From positions 1 through 64,000 of the forward strand of contig JAGWAU010000013.1 of the NCBI GenBank assembly GCA_021296255.1: a stretch of 64,000 nucleotides of DNA, read 5' to 3'. The notes under the pieces are model-generated. The model did no database searches, was not told the DNA's origin, and saw nothing but the letters and a program-made list of their open reading frames with translations. Both the position numbers and the translations under genes were made by a program. The stretch's first letter is position 1; each line of letters begins with the position of its first letter. Origin of the DNA: Alphaproteobacteria bacterium. GTDB lineage: Bacteria; Pseudomonadota; Alphaproteobacteria; UBA2966. Positions 42,678-51,904 of the stretch are shown here, piece by piece.

Positions 42678-43709
42678 CTACTCGGCTGCCTTCCGGATCG
42701 CTCCGAGTTCACGGCATCTGGGCATGACCTCCTCGACGAACAGATTCATGGATGCTTTGACCATGTCGAGCGGCAGGCCGCCGAAATTCATCCAGCAGAT
42801 GAGGTTGTTGATGCCGGCGATTTCGTTGAGTTCCTGGATCTTTTCGATGCATGTTTCCGGGCCGCCGAAGATCATTTGGCCCCGTTCGTGATCACCGATC
42901 GGGCGGAATTGGGCCGTGGACTTCATATAATAGTCGACGTAGTCGGTGCCTTTACGCTTGGCTTCGGCATCCGACTCCGCGACGAACACGTGGCGCACGC
43001 ACGTGAACGGAAAGTCGAGATCGTCGAGACCTTGGCTCGCCCGTGCCTCCCGCATGAGGTTGTGCGCCTGTCCCAGTTGATCCGGCGGCGCCCACGCCGA
43101 CAGCATGTGGTAGCCGTGCTTGGCGACATAATCGATCACTTCGTGCGTGCCCAGCCGCGTAGCGACCCAGACCGGCGGGTGAGGCTTTTGAATCGGTCGG
43201 GGCACGAGGCTGAGCCTCGGGACATTCCAGTACTTTCCTTCATAGGTGAACTCATCCGTCGTCCAGACGCCAAGAATGATCTCCAGAGCCTCGTTGAAGC
43301 GCTCGAGCTTCTCCTCGATGGGAACCCTCAATCCTTCGAACTCATATTTCCTGTACCCGAGCCCGACCCCGAAATCGATGCGTCCGCCCGACAGGATGTC
43401 CGCCATCGCGACCTCTTCCGCCGTAAGCAGTGGATGTTCCAGCGGTAGAATCTTGACCGCCGTCGCGATGCGGACATTTTCGGTGATCATGGCTACAGCG
43501 CAGGCCATGGCGTAGGGCGAGGCACAGACGCAGTACTCGCCGTCGACGTCCGGCACGTAAGGAACCGAGGAGAAGTGGTGCTCCGTCAGCCATACGGAGT
43601 CGAAACCGAGCCTGTCCGCCAGCTTGAACTGCTCGATATGCTCCGCGTAGACCTGGACCTCCGACTTGGTAAACGGCTGTTCCATCAGGTGAAAAGTGCC
43701 GAACTTCAT
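42678..43709 (-). CDS. LLM class flavin-dependent oxidoreductase (bacterial luciferase-like)
   Basis: This 343-aa TIM-barrel monooxygenase resembles LuxA-type enzymes: the start MKFGTFHLMEQPF, LADRLGFDSVWLTEHHF, the segment LPLEHPLLTAEEVAMADILS and GGRIDFGVGLGYRKYE are characteristic. It uses reduced FMN from a separate reductase, which is not encoded nearby. ATG 43709 is chosen with GAGG upstream. It is followed to the left by the AT-rich gap and preceded by the acyl-CoA dehydrogenase gene. Confidence 0.92.
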   Translation of the reverse strand: MKFGTFHLMEQPFTKSEVQVYAEHIEQFKLADRLGFDSVWLTEHHFSSVPYVPDVDGEYCVCASPYAMACAVAMITENVRIATAVKILPLEHPLLTAEEVAMADILSGGRIDFGVGLGYRKYEFEGLRVPIEEKLERFNEALEIILGVWTTDEFTYEGKYWNVPRLSLVPRPIQKPHPPVWVATRLGTHEVIDYVAKHGYHMLSAWAPPDQLGQAHNLMREARASQGLDDLDFPFTCVRHVFVAESDAEAKRKGTDYVDYYMKSTAQFRPIGDHERGQMIFGGPETCIEKIQELNEIAGINNLICWMNFGGLPLDMVKASMNLFVEEVMPRCRELGAIRKAAE

Positions 43710-43837
43710 ATGCTTTTCCTCTACCACTGCAGGGGGGTATCGTGAATTCTGCCGTCCACTATAGACCACACGCGCCCTCCTTCGCCAAGGCCGCGGCGGG
43801 TATGCCCTCAGGAGTTGTGCAGGCTGCGACGGACGGG

Positions 43838-45004
43838 TCAGTACGACTTGGGCAGCCCCAGTTCCCGCTCGCTGATGTAATTGAGAATCATCTCGCGGCT
43901 CACCGGGGCGATGCGGGCAACGAAAATCTCGCGCAAGTAGCGTTCGACGTGGAACTCCTTGGCATATCCCATGCCTCCGTGGGTCATCACGGCCCGCTCG
44001 CACGCGCGGAACGCGGACTCCGCGCCGAGATACTTGGCGGCGTTGGCTTCGGCGCCGCAGGCCCGTCCTTCGTCGTAGAGCTGGGCCGCCTTGAAGGCCA
44101 ACAGATTCGCGGCTTCGAGCTCGCACCAGCTCATCGCCAAGGGATGCTGGATGGCCTGATTCTGGCCAATGGGGCGGTCGAAGACGATGCGTTCACAGGC
44201 GTACTCCGCAGCCCGTCGGATGGCGATGCGCCCGATACCGACGGCCTCCGCTGCCACTAGGATGCGTTCCGGATTGAGGCCGTCGAGGAGATATCGGAAT
44301 CCCTTGCCCTCATCTCCAATCAAATCTTGGCTCGGCACCGGCAATCCATCGATGAAAACCGAATTCGAATCGACGGCCTTGCGGCCCATCTTGTCGATCA
44401 CTTGGGCCTCGATGTAGTCGCGGTCGAAGTCGGTATAGAACAGCGACATGCCGTCGGTGGGTTTGGCACACTTTTCGATGGGCGTCGTACGGGCCAACAG
44501 CATGATTTTGGTCGCTGTCTGGGCGACGGATGTCCAAATCTTCCGGCCGTTCACGATGTACTGGTTACCCGACCGTTCGGCGCGCGTCTCGATCTTGGTC
44601 GTATCGAGGCCCGCGTTGGGTTCGGTGACCCCGAAGCAGATCCGATCCTCGCCCCCGATCAAGGGAGTCAGCATGCGTTCCTTTTGCTCGTCGGTGCCAT
44701 GCTTGGCGATGGGTTTCGGACTGAAAATGTTCATGTGAATGGCGGAAGCGCCCGAAAAGCATGCACCCGATTCGGCAATGGTCTGCATCATGACCGCCGC
44801 TTCGACGACACCGAGGCCGGATCCGCCATACTCCTCCGGCAGCGAAATCCCGAGCCATCCGCCATCCGCCACGTCCTTGGCGAACGCTTCTGGAAATCCG
44901 CCTTCCCGGTCGAGCTTCAGCCAGTAATCGTCGTCATACTTCGCGCACAGTTTCGCCACTGCGGCGCGGATGTCGTTTTGCTCTGGCGTGAGACTGGAGT
45001 CCAT
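43838..45004 (-). CDS. acyl-CoA dehydrogenase family protein
   Basis: This 388-aa flavoprotein has the acyl-CoA dehydrogenase signatures CFGVTEPNAGLDTTK (about residue 130) and NGRKIWTS, and the C-terminal helical bundle with AVMTHGGMGYAKEFHVERYLR. It introduces a double bond into an acyl-CoA, passing electrons to ETF. ATG 45004 is preferred over the longer frame. The catalytic Glu cannot be assigned with confidence. It is divergent from the alcohol dehydrogenase. Confidence 0.92.
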   Translation of the reverse strand: MDSSLTPEQNDIRAAVAKLCAKYDDDYWLKLDREGGFPEAFAKDVADGGWLGISLPEEYGGSGLGVVEAAVMMQTIAESGACFSGASAIHMNIFSPKPIAKHGTDEQKERMLTPLIGGEDRICFGVTEPNAGLDTTKIETRAERSGNQYIVNGRKIWTSVAQTATKIMLLARTTPIEKCAKPTDGMSLFYTDFDRDYIEAQVIDKMGRKAVDSNSVFIDGLPVPSQDLIGDEGKGFRYLLDGLNPERILVAAEAVGIGRIAIRRAAEYACERIVFDRPIGQNQAIQHPLAMSWCELEAANLLAFKAAQLYDEGRACGAEANAAKYLGAESAFRACERAVMTHGGMGYAKEFHVERYLREIFVARIAPVSREMILNYISERELGLPKSY

Positions 45005-45105
45005 GGCTGGTATGTGATTCGCATTCGAGTTTCCGCGAAACGGTGGCTCCGATTGTTCACGAGATCGGCTAAATTGCAAATCGAGTCGAGTGAGAGGAGC
45101 TTGTG

Positions 45106-46239
45106 ATGAAGATGCGCGCCGCCGTCCTGCACGAACAAGGCCGTGCGCGGCCGTTCGCCGACAGCAGGCCCATGACCATCGAGGAACTCGATATCGAAGG
45201 GCCGCGCGCGGACGAAGTGCTGATCGAGATGGTGGCCGCGGGACTGTGCCATTCCGATCTCTCCACTCTGCAAGGCCACCGTCTCCGCAGGCTACCGACG
45301 GTGCTTGGCCATGAAGGCGGCGGGATCGTTCGCGAAGTCGGTCCGGGTGTCGGCGAGATCAAGGTCGGAGACCACGTCGTGCTGGGGCCGGTGCTCGCCT
45401 GCGGCGAGTGCCGGGACTGTCTCACCGGTCATCCGGCGTTGTGCACGGCGTCGCAAGCCGCGAAATCGCACGGAACGATGCTGGACGGGACGTCCCGGTT
45501 GAGTTGGGATGGGCGAGAGATCTTCCATACCAGCGGCGTGTCCTGCTTTGCCGAATACTCCGTCGCCTCCCGCTTTTCCCTGGTGGTAATCGACCCGGAT
45601 CTGCCCTTGGCGGAATCGGCTCTGTTCGGCTGTGCCGTGATGACGGGCGTGGGTGCCGTGGTGAACACGGCGCGGGTTCCGGCCGGTGCCGCCATCGCTG
45701 TCGTGGGTCTCGGCGGCGTCGGCCTTTCAGCCATTCTCGGAGGCACCCTGGCGGGTGCCGAAAAGATCGTCGCCGTCGATGTCCACGACGAGAAGCTGTC
45801 GCTGGCCCGGGAAATCGGCGCGACGCATTCCTTTCGGGCTTCCGACGAGAACTGCGCGGAAGCCGTCCGAGAATTGACCGACGGGGGAGTCGACTTCGCC
45901 TTCGAGATGTCCGGCGTCACGCGAGGCATGAAGACGGCCTACGACCTGTTACGACGGGGCGGCGTGATGGTGACCGCGAGCCTGCCCTCGGCCGCCGAGG
46001 AGTTTGCCTTCAATGCTTACGATCTGGTCTCGGGTGAAAAGACCGTGCGCGGCTGTTACATGGGAAGCTGTGTGCCCAAGCGAGACATCCCCCGGTTCCT
46101 GCGCATGTACAAGCGCGGGCGGCTGCCGGTCGAGAAACTCATGAGCGCGATGATCACCCTCGACGACGTCAACCTTGGCTTTGACCACTTGGCGGAAGGC
46201 AGGATGGCACGGCAGGTCATCGGCTTCATAGGAGGTTGA
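45106..46239 (+). CDS. zinc-dependent alcohol dehydrogenase (MDR family)
   Basis: This 377-aa enzyme has catalytic zinc ligands in GLCHSD and GHEGGG, structural zinc Cys residues in CGECRDCLTGHPALC, and the Rossmann motif GLGGVG. The sequence is close to the class III/aryl alcohol dehydrogenase group. ATG 45106 follows AGAGGAG. It oxidises an alcohol to an aldehyde, consistent with a degradative block. The next gene is 21 bases downstream on the same strand. Confidence 0.93.
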   Translation: MKMRAAVLHEQGRARPFADSRPMTIEELDIEGPRADEVLIEMVAAGLCHSDLSTLQGHRLRRLPTVLGHEGGGIVREVGPGVGEIKVGDHVVLGPVLACGECRDCLTGHPALCTASQAAKSHGTMLDGTSRLSWDGREIFHTSGVSCFAEYSVASRFSLVVIDPDLPLAESALFGCAVMTGVGAVVNTARVPAGAAIAVVGLGGVGLSAILGGTLAGAEKIVAVDVHDEKLSLAREIGATHSFRASDENCAEAVRELTDGGVDFAFEMSGVTRGMKTAYDLLRRGGVMVTASLPSAAEEFAFNAYDLVSGEKTVRGCYMGSCVPKRDIPRFLRMYKRGRLPVEKLMSAMITLDDVNLGFDHLAEGRMARQVIGFIGG

Positions 46240-46260
46240 TCCCTGTTCTGGCGTGCGCTC

Positions 46261-46758
46261 ATGTCTATTACCGTTCTTCCGGGAACGGCGCTGGTGATCG
46301 TGCCGGGCGTGTTGCTTTGGGCCGGTTCCGGAACGTCCTGGGCGGCGGAACCGGGTGCAGCGTCGGCGCTTGGCCTCGCGTTTGGCATGTTCTGCGGTGC
46401 CGTCGGGCTGGCACTCGCAGGGTGGACCATCGTGGACTTCGCGCGCCGCGGGCGGGGAACCCTCGCGCCCTGGGATCCGCCGGTGAAACTGCTGGTGACC
46501 GGACCCTATAGGTACGTCCGGAACCCCATGATTATCGGCGTTGCCCTGGTGCTCGCGTCGGAAGCCCTCCTGTTGCATGCCGCCTGGATCGCGGCGTGGG
46601 CCGTGATCTTTTTCCTGATCAACGCCGCGTACATCCCCAAAAGCGAGGAGCCGGGGCTCGCGCGGCGGTTTGGCGGCGACTACCAGCGCTACCGGGAATA
46701 CGTGCCCCGCTGGATTCCGAGATTGACGCCATGGCGGCCTCGCGGAGAGCCGCATTGA
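46261..46758 (+). CDS. isoprenylcysteine carboxyl methyltransferase-like membrane protein
   Basis: This 165-aa protein has about four hydrophobic helices and the ICMT/phosphatidylethanolamine methyltransferase-type C-terminal motif GPYRYVRNPM followed by EEPGLARRFGGDYQRYREYV and PRWIPR. Such proteins methylate small substrates with SAM in the membrane. The bacterial substrate is not known. It follows the alcohol dehydrogenase by 21 bases and is probably co-transcribed. Confidence 0.85.
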   Translation: MSITVLPGTALVIVPGVLLWAGSGTSWAAEPGAASALGLAFGMFCGAVGLALAGWTIVDFARRGRGTLAPWDPPVKLLVTGPYRYVRNPMIIGVALVLASEALLLHAAWIAAWAVIFFLINAAYIPKSEEPGLARRFGGDYQRYREYVPRWIPRLTPWRPRGEPH

Positions 46759-46771
46759 GGCTTACTCCGCG

Positions 46772-47950
46772 CTACGGCCCACCGTAAAGCCAGTCCAGTC
46801 CTTCCAGGGCTTTCTCCTGGGTCCGGGCGCCGAGGAGTTGGTTTCGGAGATCCCGCCGGACACCGTCCGCGTGATAGACGTCACCGAGAAACCGCGCCAT
46901 GAGCTGCACCCGCCCAGTCCTCAGGTAGCGGTCTTTCTGATAGGCTTTGAAGGCTCTTTCCAGCTCGCCGCCGGACTCGGCGATTTTATCCGCCACGCAA
47001 AGGCCGTCCTCGATGGCCATGGCGGCACCTTGCGCGAAGTACTGCAGCATCGGATGGGCGGCATCGCCGATCAGCGTGACCCGGCCCCGGGACCACACGT
47101 CCGTGGGTTCCCGGTCGCACAACACCCACATGCGCCAGTCCGCGACCTTCTCGATGAGACTCATCGGTAGCGGTCCGATGTCGGCGAAATGTCGCATCAG
47201 CTCATCACGGTCGCCGGGCTCGTTCCATCCCTCGACGTACGTGTCGCTGTGGAAGACGGCGACGACATTGAACAGCTCCCAATCGCGGATCGGGTAGTGA
47301 ATGAGATGGTTGCGCGGAGCGGCCCAAAGGAGGGCGGCGTTCTGCTTGAGCTCTTCGGGGACTTGGTCCATGGATAGCACGGCCCGGTAGGCAACATGCC
47401 CCGAGACCCGTGGCATCTCTTCGCCGAAGAGACAGGCACGCACGACGGACCAGAGGCCATCGGCGCCGATCAGCGCGCGTCCTCGGTATTTGCTGCCGTC
47501 TTCAGTCTCGACGGTCACCTGTTCGCCGTCGTCACGAACCTGCACCACCCGGCGCGATGTCTCGAGCGCGATATGCTCCGAGGCCCGACAGGCTTCGACC
47601 AGCACGTCGAGCATGTCGGCCCGATGTTGGATGGCGTAGGGATAGCCGTAACGCTCCTGGCAGGCGTCCTTGACCCGCACCCGCGTGATCTCCTGGCCAG
47701 TGAGGCCGTCCATCATCGACAGATGATCGACGAACACCGCCTTCTCCTTCATTTGTTCCATGACCCCGAGACGATCGCAGGCGCGAAACACGTTTGGGGC
47801 CAGATGGATGCCGGCGCCGATCTCGCGAAACTTGGACGATTGCTCCAACACGCGGCTCGGAATACCCCGTCGGGACAATGCCAGCGCGGTGGCGAGTCCT
47901 CCGAGGCCGCCGCCCGCGATCAGGACTTCCGCGCCGTTGGTGTTGTTCAC
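46772..47950 (-). CDS. FAD-dependent aromatic monooxygenase (salicylate/3-hydroxybenzoate hydroxylase-like)
   Basis: This 392-aa flavoprotein has the FAD-binding GGGLGGLATALALS at the N-terminus, the ADGLWSVVR region, and the GDAAHPMLQYFAQGAAMAIED motif near residue 300. This fits class A aromatic hydroxylases that insert oxygen using NAD(P)H. GTG 47950 follows GGAGAGAG. The protein is closest by eye to 3-hydroxybenzoate 6-hydroxylase or salicylate hydroxylase types, but substrate residues are not diagnostic. Confidence 0.88.
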   Translation of the reverse strand: MNNTNGAEVLIAGGGLGGLATALALSRRGIPSRVLEQSSKFREIGAGIHLAPNVFRACDRLGVMEQMKEKAVFVDHLSMMDGLTGQEITRVRVKDACQERYGYPYAIQHRADMLDVLVEACRASEHIALETSRRVVQVRDDGEQVTVETEDGSKYRGRALIGADGLWSVVRACLFGEEMPRVSGHVAYRAVLSMDQVPEELKQNAALLWAAPRNHLIHYPIRDWELFNVVAVFHSDTYVEGWNEPGDRDELMRHFADIGPLPMSLIEKVADWRMWVLCDREPTDVWSRGRVTLIGDAAHPMLQYFAQGAAMAIEDGLCVADKIAESGGELERAFKAYQKDRYLRTGRVQLMARFLGDVYHADGVRRDLRNQLLGARTQEKALEGLDWLYGGP

Positions 47951-48051
47951 GCTCTCTCCGCAAGAGATATCAGGCTTGACCGTCGCCCCAACGAACGCGG
48001 CTCGGAAGACGACCGGTGGCCTCGCCGAGGCCTGGGTGAGGCATCGCCGTG

Positions 48052-48684
48052 CTAGGCGAGTGGTTCATCGACGAGGGGCATCGCCTTCAGCCAGCGTTCG
48101 ACGTCTTCCCCGTCGTCGAACAGCGTTTCCAGCTCTTCGCGGGCCTCTTCCTCGGTCTGCAGCACAGACTCGACGTTGCTGATGTCGTTACCGGCGAGGC
48201 TCGTGGCCAACTCCAGGCGGATACCGTTGTTGTCGTAGAAATACGCCGACCAGAATCGGCCGCCGAGGGACACGGGACCCACGACGTCGATGCCGTGGCT
48301 CTTCACGTGCTCGACCATCCCGTCCAGCTTGTCCGGCGGTACGTGGAAGGCGAGGTGCTGCATACCGCCCGGCAGATCCCGGTCGGAGCGGTCGAGCCCC
48401 TTCGGATACTCGAAGAAGGCCAGCAGGGAATCGTTACCCATGCCGAAAAAGTAGTGGCGTAGATCGTCGTAAGGTGGCTGGCCACGATCCGGGGCGTAGG
48501 GTACCCGGCGGACATGGAGGAGTTGCATGCCCATGACCTCGGTGTAGAACTCCATGGTCTCGGCCATGTCATCGGTAACCAGCGCCAGATGGTCCACGCC
48601 GCGCGTGGTCGGTGTCGTCAGCGTCGTGCCGGTGAACTTGGCCTTCTTGGGCCTGGCTTTCGGGTCAGCGTCAGTGACGGCCAT
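48052..48684 (-). CDS. VOC family (glyoxalase/extradiol dioxygenase) protein
   Basis: This 210-aa protein has the vicinal-oxygen-chelate fold: GVDHLALVTDDMAETMEFYT with one His ligand, QHLAFHVPPDKLDGM with another, and FYDNNGIRLELAT with the metal-binding Glu. The C-terminal 50 residues are acidic and helical. It may cleave an aromatic ring or be an isomerase/lyase. AGGGAGGGAG precedes ATG 48684. It sits among monooxygenase and hydrolase genes, which fits aromatic degradation. Confidence 0.86.
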   Translation of the reverse strand: MAVTDADPKARPKKAKFTGTTLTTPTTRGVDHLALVTDDMAETMEFYTEVMGMQLLHVRRVPYAPDRGQPPYDDLRHYFFGMGNDSLLAFFEYPKGLDRSDRDLPGGMQHLAFHVPPDKLDGMVEHVKSHGIDVVGPVSLGGRFWSAYFYDNNGIRLELATSLAGNDISNVESVLQTEEEAREELETLFDDGEDVERWLKAMPLVDEPLA

Positions 48685-48702
48685 CTCTCTCCCTCCCTCG
48701 CT

Positions 48703-49548
48703 TCAAAGGAATTCCTTCACTGCGCGGATCAGCCCGTCCGGATCCTCGCCGCCGACGTTGTGCGCGGTATCGAGTTCTACGAGCGTCACGTTGGCGTTCG
48801 CTTCCTTCACCTTCGGCACGGTCTCCTCGGCGAACATGTCCGATCGGGTCCCGCGAATGACGAGGATGGGGCACCGGATGGCGCCGAGCCGCTCCCACAT
48901 GTCGGCACCCAGCGGCTCTCGCTTTCCCGTCTCGCGTTGCTTGCGGAACTTCTCGCGGAACACCGTGTCGCGCTTGATCACGAACCCGCCGTCGACAGGT
49001 TTAAGGTAGTTGTCCATGCGGGTGCGGACCGAGGAATCCCGCGGCGAGTGCGGGTCCTGGCCGAAGTACTCCAGGGCCGCGTCGACGTCCGCGAAGACGT
49101 CGGCCACGTCGGCCACGATGTTCATGACCCGCTTGCCGCCCGCCGGAGCGTTGACCGGCGAAGAATCGACTAGCACCAGCTTCTCGACTTGGTCCGGATG
49201 GCCGGCCGTAAAGTAGGTGGAATTGCGCCCCCCCATGGAGTGGCCCATGACGACGGCCTTCGGCCACTCGAGGTGATCCAGGAGATTGCGCATGTCGCCG
49301 GCGAAATCGTCGAGGCCGTACTTTCCGGTAGAGCTCCACGTGGAGTCGCCGAAGCCGCGCATGTCCATGACCGCGACTTCGCGGTCGCTACCGAGCGCGG
49401 CGGCGATGTCGATCCAGTCATACGAGAAATAAGAGAGGCCGTGGACGATCAGCATCGGCGTCGCGCCGGGATTGCCGAAATGTCGGTAGTGAATGGTTAC
49501 GTCGTCCGAGTCACAGGTTCCCGTGCGGTGTTCCGGTGTGGTCGACAT
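48703..49548 (-). CDS. alpha/beta hydrolase
   Basis: This 281-aa enzyme carries the oxyanion HG motif (VHGLSYFSYDW), the nucleophile elbow GHSMGG, and a C-terminal catalytic His in LDTAHNVGGEDPDG. A likely acid Asp is in IRGTRSDMF. Similar enzymes hydrolyse C-C bonds of ring-cleavage products, esters or epoxides. GAGGACACTGC precedes ATG 49548. The VOC gene is 18 bases downstream, so they are co-transcribed, and ring cleavage followed by hydrolysis is a possible order. Confidence 0.9.
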   Translation of the reverse strand: MSTTPEHRTGTCDSDDVTIHYRHFGNPGATPMLIVHGLSYFSYDWIDIAAALGSDREVAVMDMRGFGDSTWSSTGKYGLDDFAGDMRNLLDHLEWPKAVVMGHSMGGRNSTYFTAGHPDQVEKLVLVDSSPVNAPAGGKRVMNIVADVADVFADVDAALEYFGQDPHSPRDSSVRTRMDNYLKPVDGGFVIKRDTVFREKFRKQRETGKREPLGADMWERLGAIRCPILVIRGTRSDMFAEETVPKVKEANANVTLVELDTAHNVGGEDPDGLIRAVKEFL

Positions 49549-49728
49549 GCAGTGTCCTCGCCCTCTCTTGCACTTTCAGCAACAGGATAGAACAGGGAGC
49601 GATGGGCCGCAAAGTGATCGCGTCCTGATGACTGTCCGAGTAAGGAGTTAAGGGTGACGGCCGAAAAACCGCATCCTGCCGGTCGACGCCCAAGGCGCAG
49701 GCCTTCGCAGGCTTCTTGATCGAACGTT

Positions 49729-50802
49729 TCAAGGAATGACGCGCTTCTCCCGCAATTCGTCGAACATACGGAGAAACATGTCGCCCGTGTCGACGAATTC
49801 GTGGAACCCGAGACGGCGGATCCGGTTGTAGTCGGAGATCATGTCGTAGTCGGTGGACAGCATGTAATCACCAAAGGGCCAGTGGGCGATGTCTTCGAGC
49901 CTGTAGGGCATGAGTCCGTATTTGGCGACGATTCGCTCCCACAAGGGTCCCTTGTCGCCCATCATCCGGGCCAGATTGATGGTCTGAACGGGCCCTGCCT
50001 CCAGGTCGAAGTACGCGGCGATCCTGAGCCACAGGTCCTCCCAACGGAACAGGTCGCCGTTGGAGATGTTGAAACCCTGGTCCGCGCACTCGGGTGTCGT
50101 CGCCAGCCAAGTCATGAACCGGACCAGTAGATCGACGTCCACCGCCTGGACGACGGTACGATAGGCGCGTTCCTCGCCCGGATAGCGCAGCGGCAGCCCG
50201 AGCTCCTTGGAGATGGTGGCGTAGGCGGCGATGAGATTGACGAGGTTGAAGGGCTTGCCCAGCGACCAACCGCAGACGATCGGCGGCCGGAGGCTCGACC
50301 AGGACCAGCTCTTGCCCTCGCTCTCGGATTCCAGAAATTTCTGCTGGCTGACGTAGAAGTTGGGGCCCATGTGGGTGGGATCGGTCTCGCGCGCCGGGTT
50401 GGTCCAGGGACCGAGGTGGGCGCCGTAGTATTTGGTGCCCTGGGCCTGGCAGACGTGGTGCAACTCTTTGGCGACGGGTTCGACGACCCGCACGGGATTG
50501 ACCAGCAGCGCCGTGTTGGCCGGGTCCTGTTCGGCCCAGGTCGGCCGGTCCGTGTAGCCCGCGAAAAAGATATGCGTCACATGGCCGAGCCGGCCCAGCT
50601 TCGCCTCGCAATCACCCGGATCGAGTAGATCGACGGAGATGTGTTCCATCCGGGAGGGGTAGTCGGGGGCGCCGCGCGAAAGCCCGATGACGTCCCAATC
50701 TTCGAGCGTGTCCAGATGCCGTATGAGGTTGCCGCCGATGATCCCGGTTGCACCGATCACCAGGGCCGTCTTGTGTTCAGCCACTCGGTTCGTCCGGGGC
50801 AT
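49729..50802 (-). CDS. PRISE-type SDR (progesterone 5-beta-reductase/iridoid synthase-like)
   Basis: This 357-aa atypical extended SDR belongs to the PRISE group, which reduces the C=C bond of enones. The Rossmann motif is GATGIIGG. The catalytic Lys and Tyr lie in KYYGAHLGPW and NFYVSQQ, and LRPPIVCGWS is conserved. Its ATG directly abuts the TAG of the PhyH gene (TAGATG), so translation is coupled. The natural substrate is unknown; a terpenoid- or steroid-like enone is possible. Confidence 0.85.
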   Translation of the reverse strand: MPRTNRVAEHKTALVIGATGIIGGNLIRHLDTLEDWDVIGLSRGAPDYPSRMEHISVDLLDPGDCEAKLGRLGHVTHIFFAGYTDRPTWAEQDPANTALLVNPVRVVEPVAKELHHVCQAQGTKYYGAHLGPWTNPARETDPTHMGPNFYVSQQKFLESESEGKSWSWSSLRPPIVCGWSLGKPFNLVNLIAAYATISKELGLPLRYPGEERAYRTVVQAVDVDLLVRFMTWLATTPECADQGFNISNGDLFRWEDLWLRIAAYFDLEAGPVQTINLARMMGDKGPLWERIVAKYGLMPYRLEDIAHWPFGDYMLSTDYDMISDYNRIRRLGFHEFVDTGDMFLRMFDELREKRVIP

Positions 50803-51726
50803 CTACGGAAGCGGGTCTCGCGCCGCCCGATCGTCGGCATCGCCCCGGATGTCCCCCGTCGCGGCGTTATTCACGGAAAATCCCGCGGACCAGTCGGGCG
50901 GCATGGGGCAGGGGCGGGGGGCGTGCCGGGCGTAGGCGGCGGGCTCGCCGCGCACGATCGTTCCGGTGTTCGCGCTGCGTTGGGGCAAGTGGGTGTACGG
51001 AAAGGCGTCCGCTGCCGTGTACGTGTTGACCAGGAGTGGCCGCCCGCGGTTGGAGCGGTTGGGATCGGAGCCATGCACCGTGCGACAATTGTGCACCGTA
51101 ATCGAGCCCGCCGGTCCCATGAGCAGGGGCACTTCGTCAACCCGCAAGTCCTCGAGGTCCCGGTCCTGTATGCAGGCCGTCCAGACATTGTCGTCCGTGT
51201 AGTGACGGTACACGTCGCCCTTGTGGCTGGCCGGGACGGCGCGGACGGGGCCCTGGTCCGGTCCCACGTCTTCCAGCAACGTCCCGATCGAGAGCGGCGA
51301 GTAGTTGGTATGCGGGTAGAACTGGATGTCCTGGTGCCACTTCACTTCCTGGCCCACGCGAGCCCATTTGAAGTTCAGTAGCGCGTGGCTGAACCGGACG
51401 TCGGGGCCGACGAGGTCGGCCGCGATGTCGGGCAGGACCGACTCGGCCGCGTAGGTCCAGAAATCGGGATGGTGCACGTCGGGGCAGTTGAGCCGGAGGA
51501 GGCGCGGGTCGTCCGCAACGTGACCCTTTTCGAGCCAGATCGTCTCGTCCGAGTCCGTCATCGACCGGGACCGTTCGATGATCTCGTCCACGGCGGCGCG
51601 AAGTCGGGACAGCCAGTGGTCTTCGATCAGGCCTTCGATCAGAAGGTACCCGTTCTCGAAATAGAATTGGCGTTGGGACTGGCTGAGCGCGCGCGGGGGA
51701 AGCGCCAGGATGTCGTCGTCGTTCAT
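50803..51726 (-). CDS. phytanoyl-CoA dioxygenase (PhyH) family protein
   Basis: This 307-aa Fe(II)/2-oxoglutarate enzyme is a second PhyH member. HxD is in KWHQDIQFYPHTNYSP, the distal His in TVHGSDPN, and the Arg region in NRGRPLLVNTY. ATG 51726 begins MNDDDILALPPRALSQSQ; the open frame upstream is not supported. The stop abuts the PRISE gene. It is divergent from the 2-oxoacid dehydrogenase operon. Confidence 0.9.
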   Translation of the reverse strand: MNDDDILALPPRALSQSQRQFYFENGYLLIEGLIEDHWLSRLRAAVDEIIERSRSMTDSDETIWLEKGHVADDPRLLRLNCPDVHHPDFWTYAAESVLPDIAADLVGPDVRFSHALLNFKWARVGQEVKWHQDIQFYPHTNYSPLSIGTLLEDVGPDQGPVRAVPASHKGDVYRHYTDDNVWTACIQDRDLEDLRVDEVPLLMGPAGSITVHNCRTVHGSDPNRSNRGRPLLVNTYTAADAFPYTHLPQRSANTGTIVRGEPAAYARHAPRPCPMPPDWSAGFSVNNAATGDIRGDADDRAARDPLP

Positions 51727-51904
51727 GGTTCCGCGAGGATACCATGCGGCCATACCGGGAAACACGGAGTTCCTCACTTGATCGCGCGGGTTCCGTCCCC
51801 ATAATTGCGAGGTATCGAGGTGATTTCGTTGCCGCCGCCTGGAATGACCGCAAGGAAGCCGACCTCGGTCCCAAGGGGCGCAATACTGACAGGGAGGACT
51901 GGGC

